A DNA stretch of 64,000 nucleotides from Lachnoanaerobaculum sanguinis (GTDB taxonomy: Bacteria > Bacillota > Clostridia > Lachnospirales > Lachnospiraceae): assembly GCF_033242365.1 (NCBI RefSeq), contig NZ_BTHK01000012.1:27694-91693 (forward strand), read 5' to 3'. Under the pieces are notes generated by a model. The model was given only the letters and a program-made list of their open reading frames with translations. It ran no database searches and was not told the DNA's origin. How positions within the stretch are numbered: the stretch's first letter is position 1; each line of letters begins with the position of its first letter. Below, piece after piece: positions 17,280 to 25,735 of the stretch. A program made the translations under genes and the position numbers.

Positions 17280-17999
17280 CTAAATCTTGACATAGGACCA
17301 TTCACCTCCAACTTTTTCACCTCTCTGATATTCATGGGTTCTATATGTCATAGTAAATAATTCTCTAATACCTATTGTTCCACTCTCATGTATAACATTT
17401 TCCGTTCCATCACCCATATCAAATGTTATCCTGCCATTTAAGCCTGAACCATCTAATCCTATTACTGAAAGAGCATACAGATAATATTCACCATTTTTTG
17501 TTAGTTTGTGCATGTATGCTATGAGTTCCTCCAAATTCTTTATTTCTTCAAACTCCTCCATTCCTTCTCCCTCAGATATAGTCTTTGGTGGAATAGGAAT
17601 TCCTGCTCCGTTCTCTCCACTTATCCTTATATTCTTCATATTGTCATTAAAATTATCTATATATTTCTGCATATTTTCATTTTCTATGATTTTGTAGTTA
17701 TAAAGGCTACGTTTCTTCCCTGATATATAGTCTGCAATATCTTGGCTGACTATATCGGTAAAGCTTTCATTCTGATTTGTAATTATCCAACTTTTCCCTT
17801 TATTATCACTGCATTCCAAGTCCATTCCCAGTGTATCTGCCAAAATTACTGTAGTAGATATTTCATTATAGTATTTAAGTGCTCTATCTCTTCTTTTTTC
17901 ATTCAAATACTCTATGCCAACTATCACTATAAACACTAAAGTCAATATACTTGTAATTATTAGGATTATCTTAAGTTTATTTTTCTCAACCACATTCAT
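17280..17999 (-). CDS. NFNDNM-family membrane-anchored protein, second type, longer
   Basis: A 239-residue paralogue of 15471-16127. The first 100 residues are nearly identical, including the membrane helix (10-28). It keeps NFNDNM and the PIPPKTIS loop, then VIGLDGSGLNGRITFDMGDG. The C-terminus is different and longer (RELFTMTYRTHEYQRGEKVG then GEWSYVKI). Start: ATG with GGAG upstream. The same terminal sequence is left as an out-of-frame scrap at 15300, so an equivalent gene once lay in unit 1. Function unknown. Confidence 0.8.
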   Translation of the reverse strand: MNVVEKNKLKIILIITSILTLVFIVIVGIEYLNEKRRDRALKYYNEISTTVILADTLGMDLECSDNKGKSWIITNQNESFTDIVSQDIADYISGKKRSLYNYKIIENENMQKYIDNFNDNMKNIRISGENGAGIPIPPKTISEGEGMEEFEEIKNLEELIAYMHKLTKNGEYYLYALSVIGLDGSGLNGRITFDMGDGTENVIHESGTIGIRELFTMTYRTHEYQRGEKVGGEWSYVKI

Positions 18000-18017
18000 A
18001 TATTCTCCTTAGCCAAA

Positions 18018-18180
18018 ACTGCTTTAATACTTTTTGAATAGATCTCCCAAATACAATACCACATATTCATCTATGATTTTTCCTGCTCCATTTTCTCCAC
18101 TTATCCTTATATGCTTGGAAGTCCTATAAAAAACTTGACTCCTTCATTTTGAAAGGTTCTTATATACTCTTATCTTCATA
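18018..18180 (-). pseudogene. Fused scar: NFNDNM-protein end plus collapsed vgrG piece, second copy
   Basis: Near-identical to 16146-16310: IRTFQN joined to VKFFIGLP from vgrG, then GENGAG joined to IIDEYVVLYLGDLFKKY from the 218-residue type. Both deletions share the same end points in both copies, so they happened before the tandem duplication. Confidence 0.65.
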
Positions 18181-18212
18181 GGTTTTAGCAATTATTTGTG
18201 TCAACTTTCTTA

Positions 18213-19028
18213 TTAACCTGCCCATGATATTTCTTCTCCATCAAAATAATCAACTAATCTCTCTTCCTCTATATAAAATTCACCTGTAGTCCTTTTATAA
18301 TCATCTTTTGTTGCATTAATATATCCCTTATCCCCATTCTCCGTTTTAAAATATATTAAGTTTTGCATATCTGTTTCGTATAAATACAAAGCCTCCCCTT
18401 TATGATATGTAGTTATTTCATAAACAGCTGTTTTATCATTATACTTATATGCTTTAAGCTCTTTCACTAATGTATGCTTAGAATCATTTATAATATAAAT
18501 ATAATTACCTTCTAAACTAAGCTTCAAATCAGAATTTATTAAATATATGCCTGTTGTATTTTGAAAGCCTATAATATATTTTCTATCTTCCACATATAAA
18601 CCCAAATTTTGATATGCAGATTTTACATATCCGTCTACAGCTGACATATATACTATGTTTTCTTTATTCAATTTATAGAACTCACTTATTCGTGTATCAT
18701 TAACATAGTGAATTGCTATGCCAATACAATAATTACCATTGTTATCATTTATAATTACACTTTTCACACCCTCTTCACCATAGCCTATTGTTTTTTTATG
18801 ATTATTTACCTCTACTGATATATAGCCATCCACATTAATAAATACCTTTAATGAATCTGTCTCACCATCATTATCAATGTCAATTTCGTATTTCTTATCA
18901 TATTCTATAAAATTTACAGCATATCCCTCTTTATTAATTTCATTTGTAATATCTTTTTTATGTATACTACAGCTGTTTATTATAAATAAAAGCAATATGA
19001 TTATTTTCCTCTTTTTATAATTCATCAT
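18213..19028 (-). CDS. Predicted lipoprotein of unknown function
   Basis: A 271-residue protein with a short basic start, a hydrophobic stretch and a Cys at about residue 20 (FIINSC, a loose lipobox), so probably lipid-anchored outside the membrane. A DIDNDGETDSLKVFIN segment (about 50-65) looks like a calcium-binding or FG-GAP-like Asp-rich loop. The remainder is beta-rich with many Tyr. It is the first gene after the promoter at 19165 and heads the long island operon. A 3' remnant of a second copy lies at 16346. AGAGG ribosome site upstream. No catalytic motif recognised. Confidence 0.75.
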   Translation of the reverse strand: MMNYKKRKIIILLLFIINSCSIHKKDITNEINKEGYAVNFIEYDKKYEIDIDNDGETDSLKVFINVDGYISVEVNNHKKTIGYGEEGVKSVIINDNNGNYCIGIAIHYVNDTRISEFYKLNKENIVYMSAVDGYVKSAYQNLGLYVEDRKYIIGFQNTTGIYLINSDLKLSLEGNYIYIINDSKHTLVKELKAYKYNDKTAVYEITTYHKGEALYLYETDMQNLIYFKTENGDKGYINATKDDYKRTTGEFYIEEERLVDYFDGEEISWAG

Positions 19029-19164
19029 TTATTACCTCTTAACCTTGCAGTTCCAAAATCACCTCTGTACATATTTAATAGTATCTTATTATATTTAATA
19101 ACATTTATGCCATAGCATTCTCCTACCACATAAATATTTTTTACACGCTCATAATATTACCTTA

Positions 19165-19193
19165 ATTATATCAAATCCTATACTATTTTTCAT
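19165..19193 (-). promoter_or_regulatory. Promoter of the long island operon
   Basis: A minus-strand -10 TATAAT (19165-19170) and a -35-like ATGAAA (19188-19193) are 17 bases apart. The surroundings match the promoter at 5849-5877 almost base for base over about 70 positions. It would drive 18213 and the genes to its left. Confidence 0.6.
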
Positions 19194-19484
19194 TTGTTTT
19201 TTGTTCTATTTTTATAATGTATATTCATATAAAAATATCTCTCTGTCAGAATAAGTCTCCACTATAATATTCTTACCAAAGATATTTCCGATTGGTTCTG
19301 TAGGGAATAAAATTCATTATTTCTCGGTAGATTATTTAATTATTTAACATGCTTGAAATCATATTCACCTGCATTGTAAGATTTCACCAATTCTTCACTG
19401 GACTTAAATCTACTATCCATGTATACTTTAGAATATAATATTTGCCGGCACTTCGGCAGATGTCCACTTGAAAGGAGAGAGTGT
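19194..19484. other. Intergenic region before trpB
   Basis: This divergent spacer has a TATAAT (19434-19439) on the plus strand, about 50 bases before the trpB ATG and without a clear -35. A small hairpin (TGCCG and CGGCA arms, near 19442-19457) sits just before the ribosome site. No T-box specifier or conserved T-box element was found. Nothing else recognised. Confidence 0.4.
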
Positions 19485-20849
19485 ATGGAGATACCTTATA
19501 AGATTTATTTGGAAGAAAATGAGATGCCAAAATATTGGTACAATGTAAGAGCTGATATGAAGAATAAGCCTGCTCCGCTTTTAAACCCCGGAACACATAA
19601 ACCTGTGACCTATGAAGAGCTGTCACATGTATTCTGTGACGAGCTTGTTAAGCAGGAGCTTGATGATACCACTGCTTATTTTGAGATACCTGAGGCAATC
19701 AGATCTTTTTACAGAATGTACAGACCTGCTCCACTTGTAAGAGCATACTGTCTGGAAGAAAAGCTTGGCACACCTGCAAAGATTTATTACAAATTTGAGG
19801 GAAACAATACCAGCGGAAGCCATAAGTTAAACTCAGCCATAGCTCAAGCCTACTACGCTAAAGAGCAGGGACTTAAAGGTGTTACTACAGAAACCGGTGC
19901 AGGACAATGGGGTACGGCGCTTTCTATGGCATGTGCATACTTTGGACTTGACTGTAAGGTATATATGGTTAAGGTATCCTATGAGCAGAAGCCTTTCAGA
20001 CGTGAGGTTATGAGAACATACGGTGCTACCGTCACACCTTCACCGTCTATGGAAACTGAAGTGGGAAGAAGAATCTTAGAAAGACATCCGGGCACCACAG
20101 GAAGTCTTGGATGTGCTATATCGGAGGCTGTAGAAAAGGCCACAACTACTGAGGGATACAGATATGTTCTCGGCAGCGTATTAAACCAGGTTTTATTACA
20201 TCAATCAATTATCGGACTTGAGACTAAGGCCGCACTTGATAAGTATAATATCAAGCCTGATATTATCATAGGCTGTGCAGGTGGCGGTTCAAACCTTGGC
20301 GGTCTTATATCTCCTTTCATGGGCGAGAAGCTTAGGGGTGAAAGTGATGTAAGAATCATAGCTATAGAGCCTGCATCATGTCCAAGCTTTACAAGAGGAA
20401 CATTTGCCTATGACTTCTGTGATACGGGTATGATGACTCCGCTTGCAAAGATGTACACATTGGGAAGTGATTTTATTCCTTCACCAAGCCATGCCGGCGG
20501 TCTCAGATATCATGGAATGAGTTCTACTCTCTCACAACTTTATCATGACGGTTATATGGAGGCTGCTTCAGTAAACCAGACGGATGTATTTAAGGCTGCA
20601 GAATATTTTGCAAGAACTGAGGGTATTCTACCTGCTCCTGAGAGCTCACATGCTATCTATGCAGCTATTGAAGAAGCTAAGAAATGTAAAGAGAGCGGTG
20701 AAGAAAAGACTATAGTATTCGGACTTACAGGTACAGGCTACTTTGATATGGTTGCTTATGAGAAATTCCATGACGGGAAGATGGATGACAGTGTTCCGAC
20801 AGATGAGGAACTCAAAAAATATGCGGCTATGCTGCCAAAGGTAGAGTAA
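19485..20849 (+). CDS. trpB: Tryptophan synthase beta chain, TrpB2 type
   Basis: A PLP enzyme that joins indole and L-serine to make L-tryptophan. The PLP-binding Lys is at about 114 in SGSHKLNSA, and the phosphate-binding GCAGGGSNLGG loop is near 265. The ATG at 19485 is chosen for its AAAGGAG site; the frame is open from 19419. The length (454) and the N-terminal extension with PLLNPGTHKPVTYEEL fit the TrpB2 subfamily, which often stands without trpA. No trpA or other trp gene is nearby, so it may salvage indole or work with a distant TrpA. It is the only plus-strand gene in the first 59 kb and ends at a terminator shared with the opposite operon. Confidence 0.93.
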   Translation: MEIPYKIYLEENEMPKYWYNVRADMKNKPAPLLNPGTHKPVTYEELSHVFCDELVKQELDDTTAYFEIPEAIRSFYRMYRPAPLVRAYCLEEKLGTPAKIYYKFEGNNTSGSHKLNSAIAQAYYAKEQGLKGVTTETGAGQWGTALSMACAYFGLDCKVYMVKVSYEQKPFRREVMRTYGATVTPSPSMETEVGRRILERHPGTTGSLGCAISEAVEKATTTEGYRYVLGSVLNQVLLHQSIIGLETKAALDKYNIKPDIIIGCAGGGSNLGGLISPFMGEKLRGESDVRIIAIEPASCPSFTRGTFAYDFCDTGMMTPLAKMYTLGSDFIPSPSHAGGLRYHGMSSTLSQLYHDGYMEAASVNQTDVFKAAEYFARTEGILPAPESSHAIYAAIEEAKKCKESGEEKTIVFGLTGTGYFDMVAYEKFHDGKMDDSVPTDEELKKYAAMLPKVE

Positions 20850-20855
20850 AAATAA

Positions 20856-20904
20856 GAGCTTTATTCCATAATACAAACGCTACAAGTATTATGAAATAAA
20901 GCTC
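20856..20904. terminator. Bidirectional terminator between trpB and the ROK kinase gene
   Basis: A long stem (GAGCTTTATT and AATAAAGCTC outer arms, ATAATAC and GTATTAT inner arms) with an 11-base loop lies between two converging genes that end at 20849 and 20925. T tracts are modest on both sides. Confidence 0.7.
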
Positions 20905-20924
20905 ATTACATTTATGCCTCTATT

Positions 20925-21875
20925 TTATTTATTCTCTATCAAATAATATATCGCACCGACAAGGCCGGCATCATTACCAAGTTTTGCAGGAACTATTTCA
21001 AGTCCTTCCAAGAATCTTGGCATTACCTTTTCATGTACCTTTTTACTTAAGGCTTCTATAAACTCTTTTCTGCCGCTTACTCCGCCGCCTATAATAACCC
21101 GTTCAGGATTAAAGATATGAACAAGCGAAATGATTCCAAGTGAAATATCATCCACCCAATTATCAACCGCCTGCTTTAACAGACTGTTTTCATGTAAGGC
21201 ATCAAATATCTTTCTACCGTTGATATTTTCTTCAAAGTCTTTCGGAAAAGCTGTCGGATTTTCCTTTTGCAGTTTTGAGACACTCCTTACAAGCGCTGTT
21301 GTGGATGCATATCTTTCAAGACAACCTACATTTCCGCATGAACAGCTCTCACCGCTTCCATGTATCACTATATGTCCTATCTCTCCTGCCAGTCCTCTTT
21401 TTCCAAGCAGGATCTTATCATCAACTATAATACCTCCACCGACTCCGGTGCCGATGGTTATAGCAACGATATTTTTATATCCTCTTCCTGCTCCTATCCA
21501 TTTTTCACCAAGGGCTGCACTGTTTGCATCATTTATAACTATAGTTTTGACAGAATATCTCTTTTCAAAGCTTTCCTTTATCTTTGATCCTACCCAGTTC
21601 TTTATATGTCCCGCACTTCCGATAACTTCACCTTTTTCGGAATCTATCTGACCTGTAGCGGATACACCTATACCCGATATTTCACTGAAAGCAAGTCCGC
21701 TTGAAGCCACAAAATACTCCGTTTTTTCCAAAACAGTCTTAAGTATCGGAGTTTCATATCCGTCAAATGAAACCGAGAACTCATCCTTGTGAAGTATGTT
21801 GCCGTTCTCATCAACCAGGCCGAACTTTGCTGCGGTTCCACCTATATCAATTCCCAAATACACTTTATTCATCAT
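20925..21875 (-). CDS. ROK-family sugar kinase, perhaps N-acetylmannosamine kinase or glucokinase
   Basis: An ATP-dependent hexose kinase of the ROK family (316 residues, the normal length). The N-terminal DIGGTAAKFG is the phosphate-binding motif; near 180 lies the zinc site CSCGNVGCLE, and GTGVGGGI lies in the middle. It overlaps the upstream lyase gene by 4 bases, so the two are translationally coupled. That pairing favours a ManNAc kinase (NanK) in sialic-acid use, but sequence alone cannot separate it from glucokinase. It is the last gene before the bidirectional terminator. Confidence 0.85.
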   Translation of the reverse strand: MMNKVYLGIDIGGTAAKFGLVDENGNILHKDEFSVSFDGYETPILKTVLEKTEYFVASSGLAFSEISGIGVSATGQIDSEKGEVIGSAGHIKNWVGSKIKESFEKRYSVKTIVINDANSAALGEKWIGAGRGYKNIVAITIGTGVGGGIIVDDKILLGKRGLAGEIGHIVIHGSGESCSCGNVGCLERYASTTALVRSVSKLQKENPTAFPKDFEENINGRKIFDALHENSLLKQAVDNWVDDISLGIISLVHIFNPERVIIGGGVSGRKEFIEALSKKVHEKVMPRFLEGLEIVPAKLGNDAGLVGAIYYLIENK

Positions 21876-22786
21876 AAAAATTTCTTTTTAGCATCAGCTA
21901 TCATCTTAGCCGCTGATTTTGCAATCTCTTTATCAGCATCTGTCAATGCAACCAAAGGTTTTCTTACGCTACCGATATCAAGTCCCTCATTAATTCTAAG
22001 AACTTCCTTTATCATAGCATACATATTTCCATATCCTGAAGTAAGAGCCGCTATAATGTCATTTACGCAGTACTGAATCTCATTTGCTCTCTTCATATCG
22101 CCTGCCTCTATACACTCATCCATTGCAAGGAAAAGCTCAGGCATTGCTCCATATGTTCCACCGATACCTGCTTTTGCGCCTATTACTCTACCTGAAACAA
22201 ACTGCTCATCCGGACCGTTAAATACGATATAATCATCACCACCGTCTCTTACAAAGCCTTGAATATCAAATACAGGCATAGAAGAATTCTTTACACCTAT
22301 AACATTTTTATTCTCTCTCATCTTTGCATAGAGACCTCTGCTTAAAGCCACTCCTGCAAGCTGTGGGATATTGTATATAATAAAATCTGTATTCGGTGCG
22401 GCACTGCTGTAATCATTCCAATACTGTGCAATGGCATACTCGGGAAGCTTAAAATAAATAGGCGGAATCGCAGCAATTGCATCTACTTTAAGACTCTTGG
22501 CATGAGCTGCAAGCTCCATACCGTCCTTGGTATTATTACATGCTATATGGTTAATTATTGTGAGATCACCCTTAGCCTTCATTACATTCTCAAGAACAAC
22601 TTTTCTGTCTTCAACGCTCTGATAAATACATTCACCCGAAGAACCGTTTACATATACACCTCTGACCTTTTTATCCACAAAGTACTCTGTAAGAGCTCTT
22701 ACTCTCTCAGGACTGATCTCCACGTTATCATCATAACATGCATAAAATGCCGGAATGACTCCCTTGTACTTATCTAAATTTCTCAT
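21872..22786 (-). CDS. nanA: N-acetylneuraminate lyase-type aldolase
   Basis: A class I aldolase of the DapA/NanA family (304 residues) that would split N-acetylneuraminate into N-acetylmannosamine and pyruvate. Visible: GSSGE (48-52) for the pyruvate carboxylate, Tyr138 in YNIP, and the Schiff-base Lys166 in GVKNSS. The GGTYG and PDEQFVSG parts also follow the NanA pattern rather than DapA. AAGGAGG ribosome site 4-5 bases before the ATG. It is coupled to the ROK kinase downstream. A long palindrome lies in its leader. No nanE, nagA or nagB is in view; a different 2-keto-acid substrate is possible. Confidence 0.82.
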   Translation of the reverse strand: MRNLDKYKGVIPAFYACYDDNVEISPERVRALTEYFVDKKVRGVYVNGSSGECIYQSVEDRKVVLENVMKAKGDLTIINHIACNNTKDGMELAAHAKSLKVDAIAAIPPIYFKLPEYAIAQYWNDYSSAAPNTDFIIYNIPQLAGVALSRGLYAKMRENKNVIGVKNSSMPVFDIQGFVRDGGDDYIVFNGPDEQFVSGRVIGAKAGIGGTYGAMPELFLAMDECIEAGDMKRANEIQYCVNDIIAALTSGYGNMYAMIKEVLRINEGLDIGSVRKPLVALTDADKEIAKSAAKMIADAKKKFL

Positions 22787-22816
22787 AATGCCTCCTTAGT
22801 GTAGAGATAATACCAA

Positions 22817-22840
22817 GAGGGTCAAATATCTTTGACCCTC
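22817..22840. promoter_or_regulatory. Perfect palindrome in the nanA leader
   Basis: Ten-base arms GAGGGTCAAA and TTTGACCCTC flank a 4-base TATC centre, 31 bases before the nanA ATG. A possible promoter lies just upstream on the minus strand (TTGAAA, 17 bases, TATTCT, about 22865-22893). There is no T tract after the stem in the direction of transcription, so an operator or a leader hairpin is more likely than a terminator. Confidence 0.55.
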
Positions 22841-22962
22841 ATCATATAATTATAAGCTTAGAATATCACTCATTGAATAGTTTTTCAATAAAAATAATCA
22901 TTTTGAAATTATTTTCTAATCTTTCTATGCTTTATTATTTTTATAAATTCAATCCTATGACT

Positions 22963-23313
22963 TTACTGCCATTTATTTCCCCACTCACTCTCCTTAAAAC
23001 CTACCAAAGCAAAATCATCTCCCAAAACTATAGGTCTTTTTATGAGCATTCCGTTTTCTGCAAGCAATTTAAGCTTTTCTTCATCACTCATAGTATCCAT
23101 TTTTTCTTTGATATTCAGCTCTCTGTAGAGCATACCGCTTGTATTAAAAAGCTTCTTTATAGGAAGGCCTGAATACTCCAAAACCTTCTTTAACTCTTCC
23201 ACACTTGGAGTCTCCTCCACAATATTCTTTTCCGTAAACTCCACATTTTTATCTCTTAGCCACTTTCTTGCCTTCACACAAGTTGAACATTTCGGATAAT
23301 GAAATACTAACAT
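22963..23313 (-). CDS. ArsC/Spx-family protein
   Basis: A thioredoxin-fold protein of 116 residues, the usual length for ArsC/Spx/YffB proteins. It has a CSTC (CxxC) motif at about residues 9-12 and the typical RPIVLGDDFALVGF segment near 94-107. Spx-type members with CxxC act as redox-sensing partners of RNA polymerase, while ArsC members reduce arsenate; the sequence does not decide, and no ars genes are near. AAGGAG ribosome site. It follows the GH31 gene by 28 bases, probably in the same operon. Confidence 0.82.
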   Translation of the reverse strand: MLVFHYPKCSTCVKARKWLRDKNVEFTEKNIVEETPSVEELKKVLEYSGLPIKKLFNTSGMLYRELNIKEKMDTMSDEEKLKLLAENGMLIKRPIVLGDDFALVGFKESEWGNKWQ

Positions 23314-23341
23314 AAAATCTCCTTTATCATTTAATACTTTA

Positions 23342-25723
23342 TTATTTTGCAGACAAAAGCTCTATTATAGCTCCTCTCACAAATTCATTTTCACAGACAC
23401 TGTAAATTTCACCCATTACTTCACCTGCATTTTGGGAATTATACTTTCGTACTACCTCCATTACCTTTGTCTTTAAATCATATTCTATCTGTGCCTTATT
23501 TAGAATGTCAAACACTTTGTTTTGTATGCTCTTATGCAAGCTGTAGACCAAGTCCTTCACTTCAATCTCCAGTGTGGATGTTGTGGAAATTTCAGGCAAT
23601 CTTATAATCAAAGCATTTTTATTTTCATCATATTCCGTACATAAAGATGTTACAGAGTCTTTATCTGATAAAATATTGAGTTCGCTCTCATTTCCTATAC
23701 CGTAGAAATGTAAATTATATTTTCTTTTTTCTCTTGTTGCATTTTTATTTCCTAAAACCTGATGAATCTTAAATATATGCTTATCATCCTCGTCAATCAG
23801 CTCATACTTTGTATAAGCCCAGTCAGACTCTACATAAGTCTTATACTCCTTTTCGTCCTCTGCAAGGATAAACTCTCCCGACTTACCTATGAAAATATTC
23901 AAATCAAGCTCTGTCGGATTTTTAATATCATTTGTACTTACATTTGCATCAAGAGGCAAGATACTTCCCTCTCTTGCAAATACGGCGATATCTTCCAGAT
24001 TTCTGTAGATTTCAAGTTCACGATTTCCTCTATACCTTACTCCGGTAAAGATATCAAACCATTCACCCTCCGGAAGCCATATCTTGGTCTTTGCCAATCC
24101 GCTCTCTGCATCAATTTTTCTTGTCACAGGACATACTATCAGATCCTCTCCGAAATAATACTCATTTTTATAATTATAAACCTTATCATTTGCAGGCTCA
24201 TAGTAATAAAGTGGCAGTATCAAAGGCAGTTTATTTACATTTGCTCTTTTATTCATGGTATAAAGATATGGTATCAGTCTGTGACGAAGTCTCAAATATC
24301 TTTTAACTATTCTTTCGGCAATCTGATTGTACTTCCAAGGCTCTTTTCCGGAAAATTCATTGCAGGTACTGTGCAATCTCATTATCGGTGAGAATACTCC
24401 AAGTTGTACCCATCTGACAAACATCTCATCATCTCTTATACCGTTCATATGTCCGCCTATATCATGACTCCACCATGCATATCCGATGTTTGATGCTGTA
24501 GCTGTAAAGTACGGCTGAAAATCAAGACTTTCCCATGTGATAATGGTATCTCCCGAAAAACCTATAGGATATTTATGGCTTCCCACTCCTGCATATCTTG
24601 AAAGTATAAGACCTCTTCCACGGTCTTCTCTCTCTGAATCCTTATAGTGAAAGTAGTTTAAAAGCCATAGAGGATCAAGTCCCTTATGTCCTGAATTTTC
24701 CCCCTGTTGCCAGTCTATCCACCAGTAATCGACTCCCTGCTTTTCAAGTGGATGATGAACATGTTTAAAGTATCCTTCTCTGAATTTATCATCGGCAATA
24801 TCAAAAAGTACAGGTTCTTCCTTTTTAATATCTACACCCATAAATTCTCCCATATCCTTATAGCAATCTTCATATGCCCTTATACCGTCTGCCGGATGTA
24901 CATTCAGTAGGACCTTATATCCTCTTGTATGCAGTTCACTTAGAAAATCTTTTGGACTTGGGAAAAGCTCCTTATTCCATGTATAACCTGTCCATCCTGT
25001 ACCGAATCTGCCCTCCACATCCGTAATATGCCAATCCATATCAATAACCGCCACACTGAACGGAATATCTTCACTGTCAAATCTGTCCATCAAGTCCAGA
25101 TATGACTTTTGAGTGTATTTATAATATCTGCTCCACCAGTTACCAAGAGTGAATCTTGGAAGCAGAGGAAGTTCTCCGCTGAGAGTGTAAAAGTCTTTAA
25201 GCGCTGTCAAATAGTCAAGGCCGTAACCAAAGAAATACAGATCTGTTGCTTCTTCATCCTCCCTCAGCTTAAATCCGTCTTTCGTTATAAGCATGGAACT
25301 GCTGTCATCCACCACAGACCACATCTGCCTTGAAATAATTCCCTCTCCAAGTTCTGTTTCTCCGTCTATGGCATCAAGTGTTCTTGTTGTTCCTTTTAAA
25401 CTCTCATTCTTATCTCCATAATGCCATACACTTGAAGTTGTTCCGTAGTTACCGCTCACATTGATCCTTAGGCCTTCGCCTGAGAATTCTTTTTTATCAT
25501 ATATTACTCTTAGATAATCTGTAACTATAACCAGTTTGTCTTCACTGTCTAAAACATCAAACTTTACTTTCGGGAACTTTCTGTTTGTAACAGCCGCCGT
25601 CTCTTCATCAACAAATATATTTTTTTTACTGTATTCAAGCCTTATAAGTCTGTCAGTAAGAATACTTATACGATAATTATTTCCTTTAATTATTGAAGCC
25701 TCTGCCGCCTTTGTACTTAACAT
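23342..25723 (-). CDS. GH31-family alpha-glycosidase
   Basis: A cytoplasmic (no signal peptide) glycoside hydrolase of 793 residues. An N-terminal beta domain (about 1-185) precedes a catalytic barrel (about 190-520). The nucleophile is Asp337 in WWIDWQQ and the acid/base is Asp392 in GFSGDT, as in family GH31. A HDIGGH motif and C-terminal beta domains follow. The substrate is not certain: alpha-glucosidase is the commonest activity, with alpha-xylosidase and others possible. Its partners, a beta-phosphoglucomutase-like protein upstream and sugar kinases nearby, suggest intracellular breakdown of an imported alpha-linked oligosaccharide. It lies 12 bases behind the pgmB-like gene. Confidence 0.9.
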   Translation of the reverse strand: MLSTKAAEASIIKGNNYRISILTDRLIRLEYSKKNIFVDEETAAVTNRKFPKVKFDVLDSEDKLVIVTDYLRVIYDKKEFSGEGLRINVSGNYGTTSSVWHYGDKNESLKGTTRTLDAIDGETELGEGIISRQMWSVVDDSSSMLITKDGFKLREDEEATDLYFFGYGLDYLTALKDFYTLSGELPLLPRFTLGNWWSRYYKYTQKSYLDLMDRFDSEDIPFSVAVIDMDWHITDVEGRFGTGWTGYTWNKELFPSPKDFLSELHTRGYKVLLNVHPADGIRAYEDCYKDMGEFMGVDIKKEEPVLFDIADDKFREGYFKHVHHPLEKQGVDYWWIDWQQGENSGHKGLDPLWLLNYFHYKDSEREDRGRGLILSRYAGVGSHKYPIGFSGDTIITWESLDFQPYFTATASNIGYAWWSHDIGGHMNGIRDDEMFVRWVQLGVFSPIMRLHSTCNEFSGKEPWKYNQIAERIVKRYLRLRHRLIPYLYTMNKRANVNKLPLILPLYYYEPANDKVYNYKNEYYFGEDLIVCPVTRKIDAESGLAKTKIWLPEGEWFDIFTGVRYRGNRELEIYRNLEDIAVFAREGSILPLDANVSTNDIKNPTELDLNIFIGKSGEFILAEDEKEYKTYVESDWAYTKYELIDEDDKHIFKIHQVLGNKNATREKRKYNLHFYGIGNESELNILSDKDSVTSLCTEYDENKNALIIRLPEISTTSTLEIEVKDLVYSLHKSIQNKVFDILNKAQIEYDLKTKVMEVVRKYNSQNAGEVMGEIYSVCENEFVRGAIIELLSAK

Positions 25724-25735
25724 TTTTCTCTCTTT

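Larger units (their letters stand above)
14492..18340. repeat. Imperfect tandem duplication of about 1.9 kb
   Basis: Unit 1 spans about 14492-16460 and unit 2 about 16466-18340. Each holds, in the same order, a 223-residue-type gene, a C-terminal stub, a 218/239-type gene or remnant, the composite vgrG scar and the end of the 271-residue lipoprotein gene. Only unit 2 keeps a full lipoprotein gene and a full 239-residue gene, while unit 1 has an extra 218-residue gene. DNA identity is very high in places, so the event is fairly recent. Confidence 0.75.

Noticed and set aside
1..19200. Prophage or complete type VI/extracellular contractile system
   Set aside because: Only VgrG- and PAAR-like parts are present. 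No sheath, tube, baseplate wedge, ClpV-like ATPase, integrase or lysis gene was recognised, so this is an orphan spike-cargo island as far as the window shows.
19194..19484. T-box riboswitch before trpB
   Set aside because: No conserved T-box sequence, specifier loop or antiterminator/terminator pair could be found.
22963..23313. Arsenate-resistance operon
   Set aside because: The ArsC/Spx-like protein stands without arsB, arsR or acr3 and is embedded in a carbohydrate operon.
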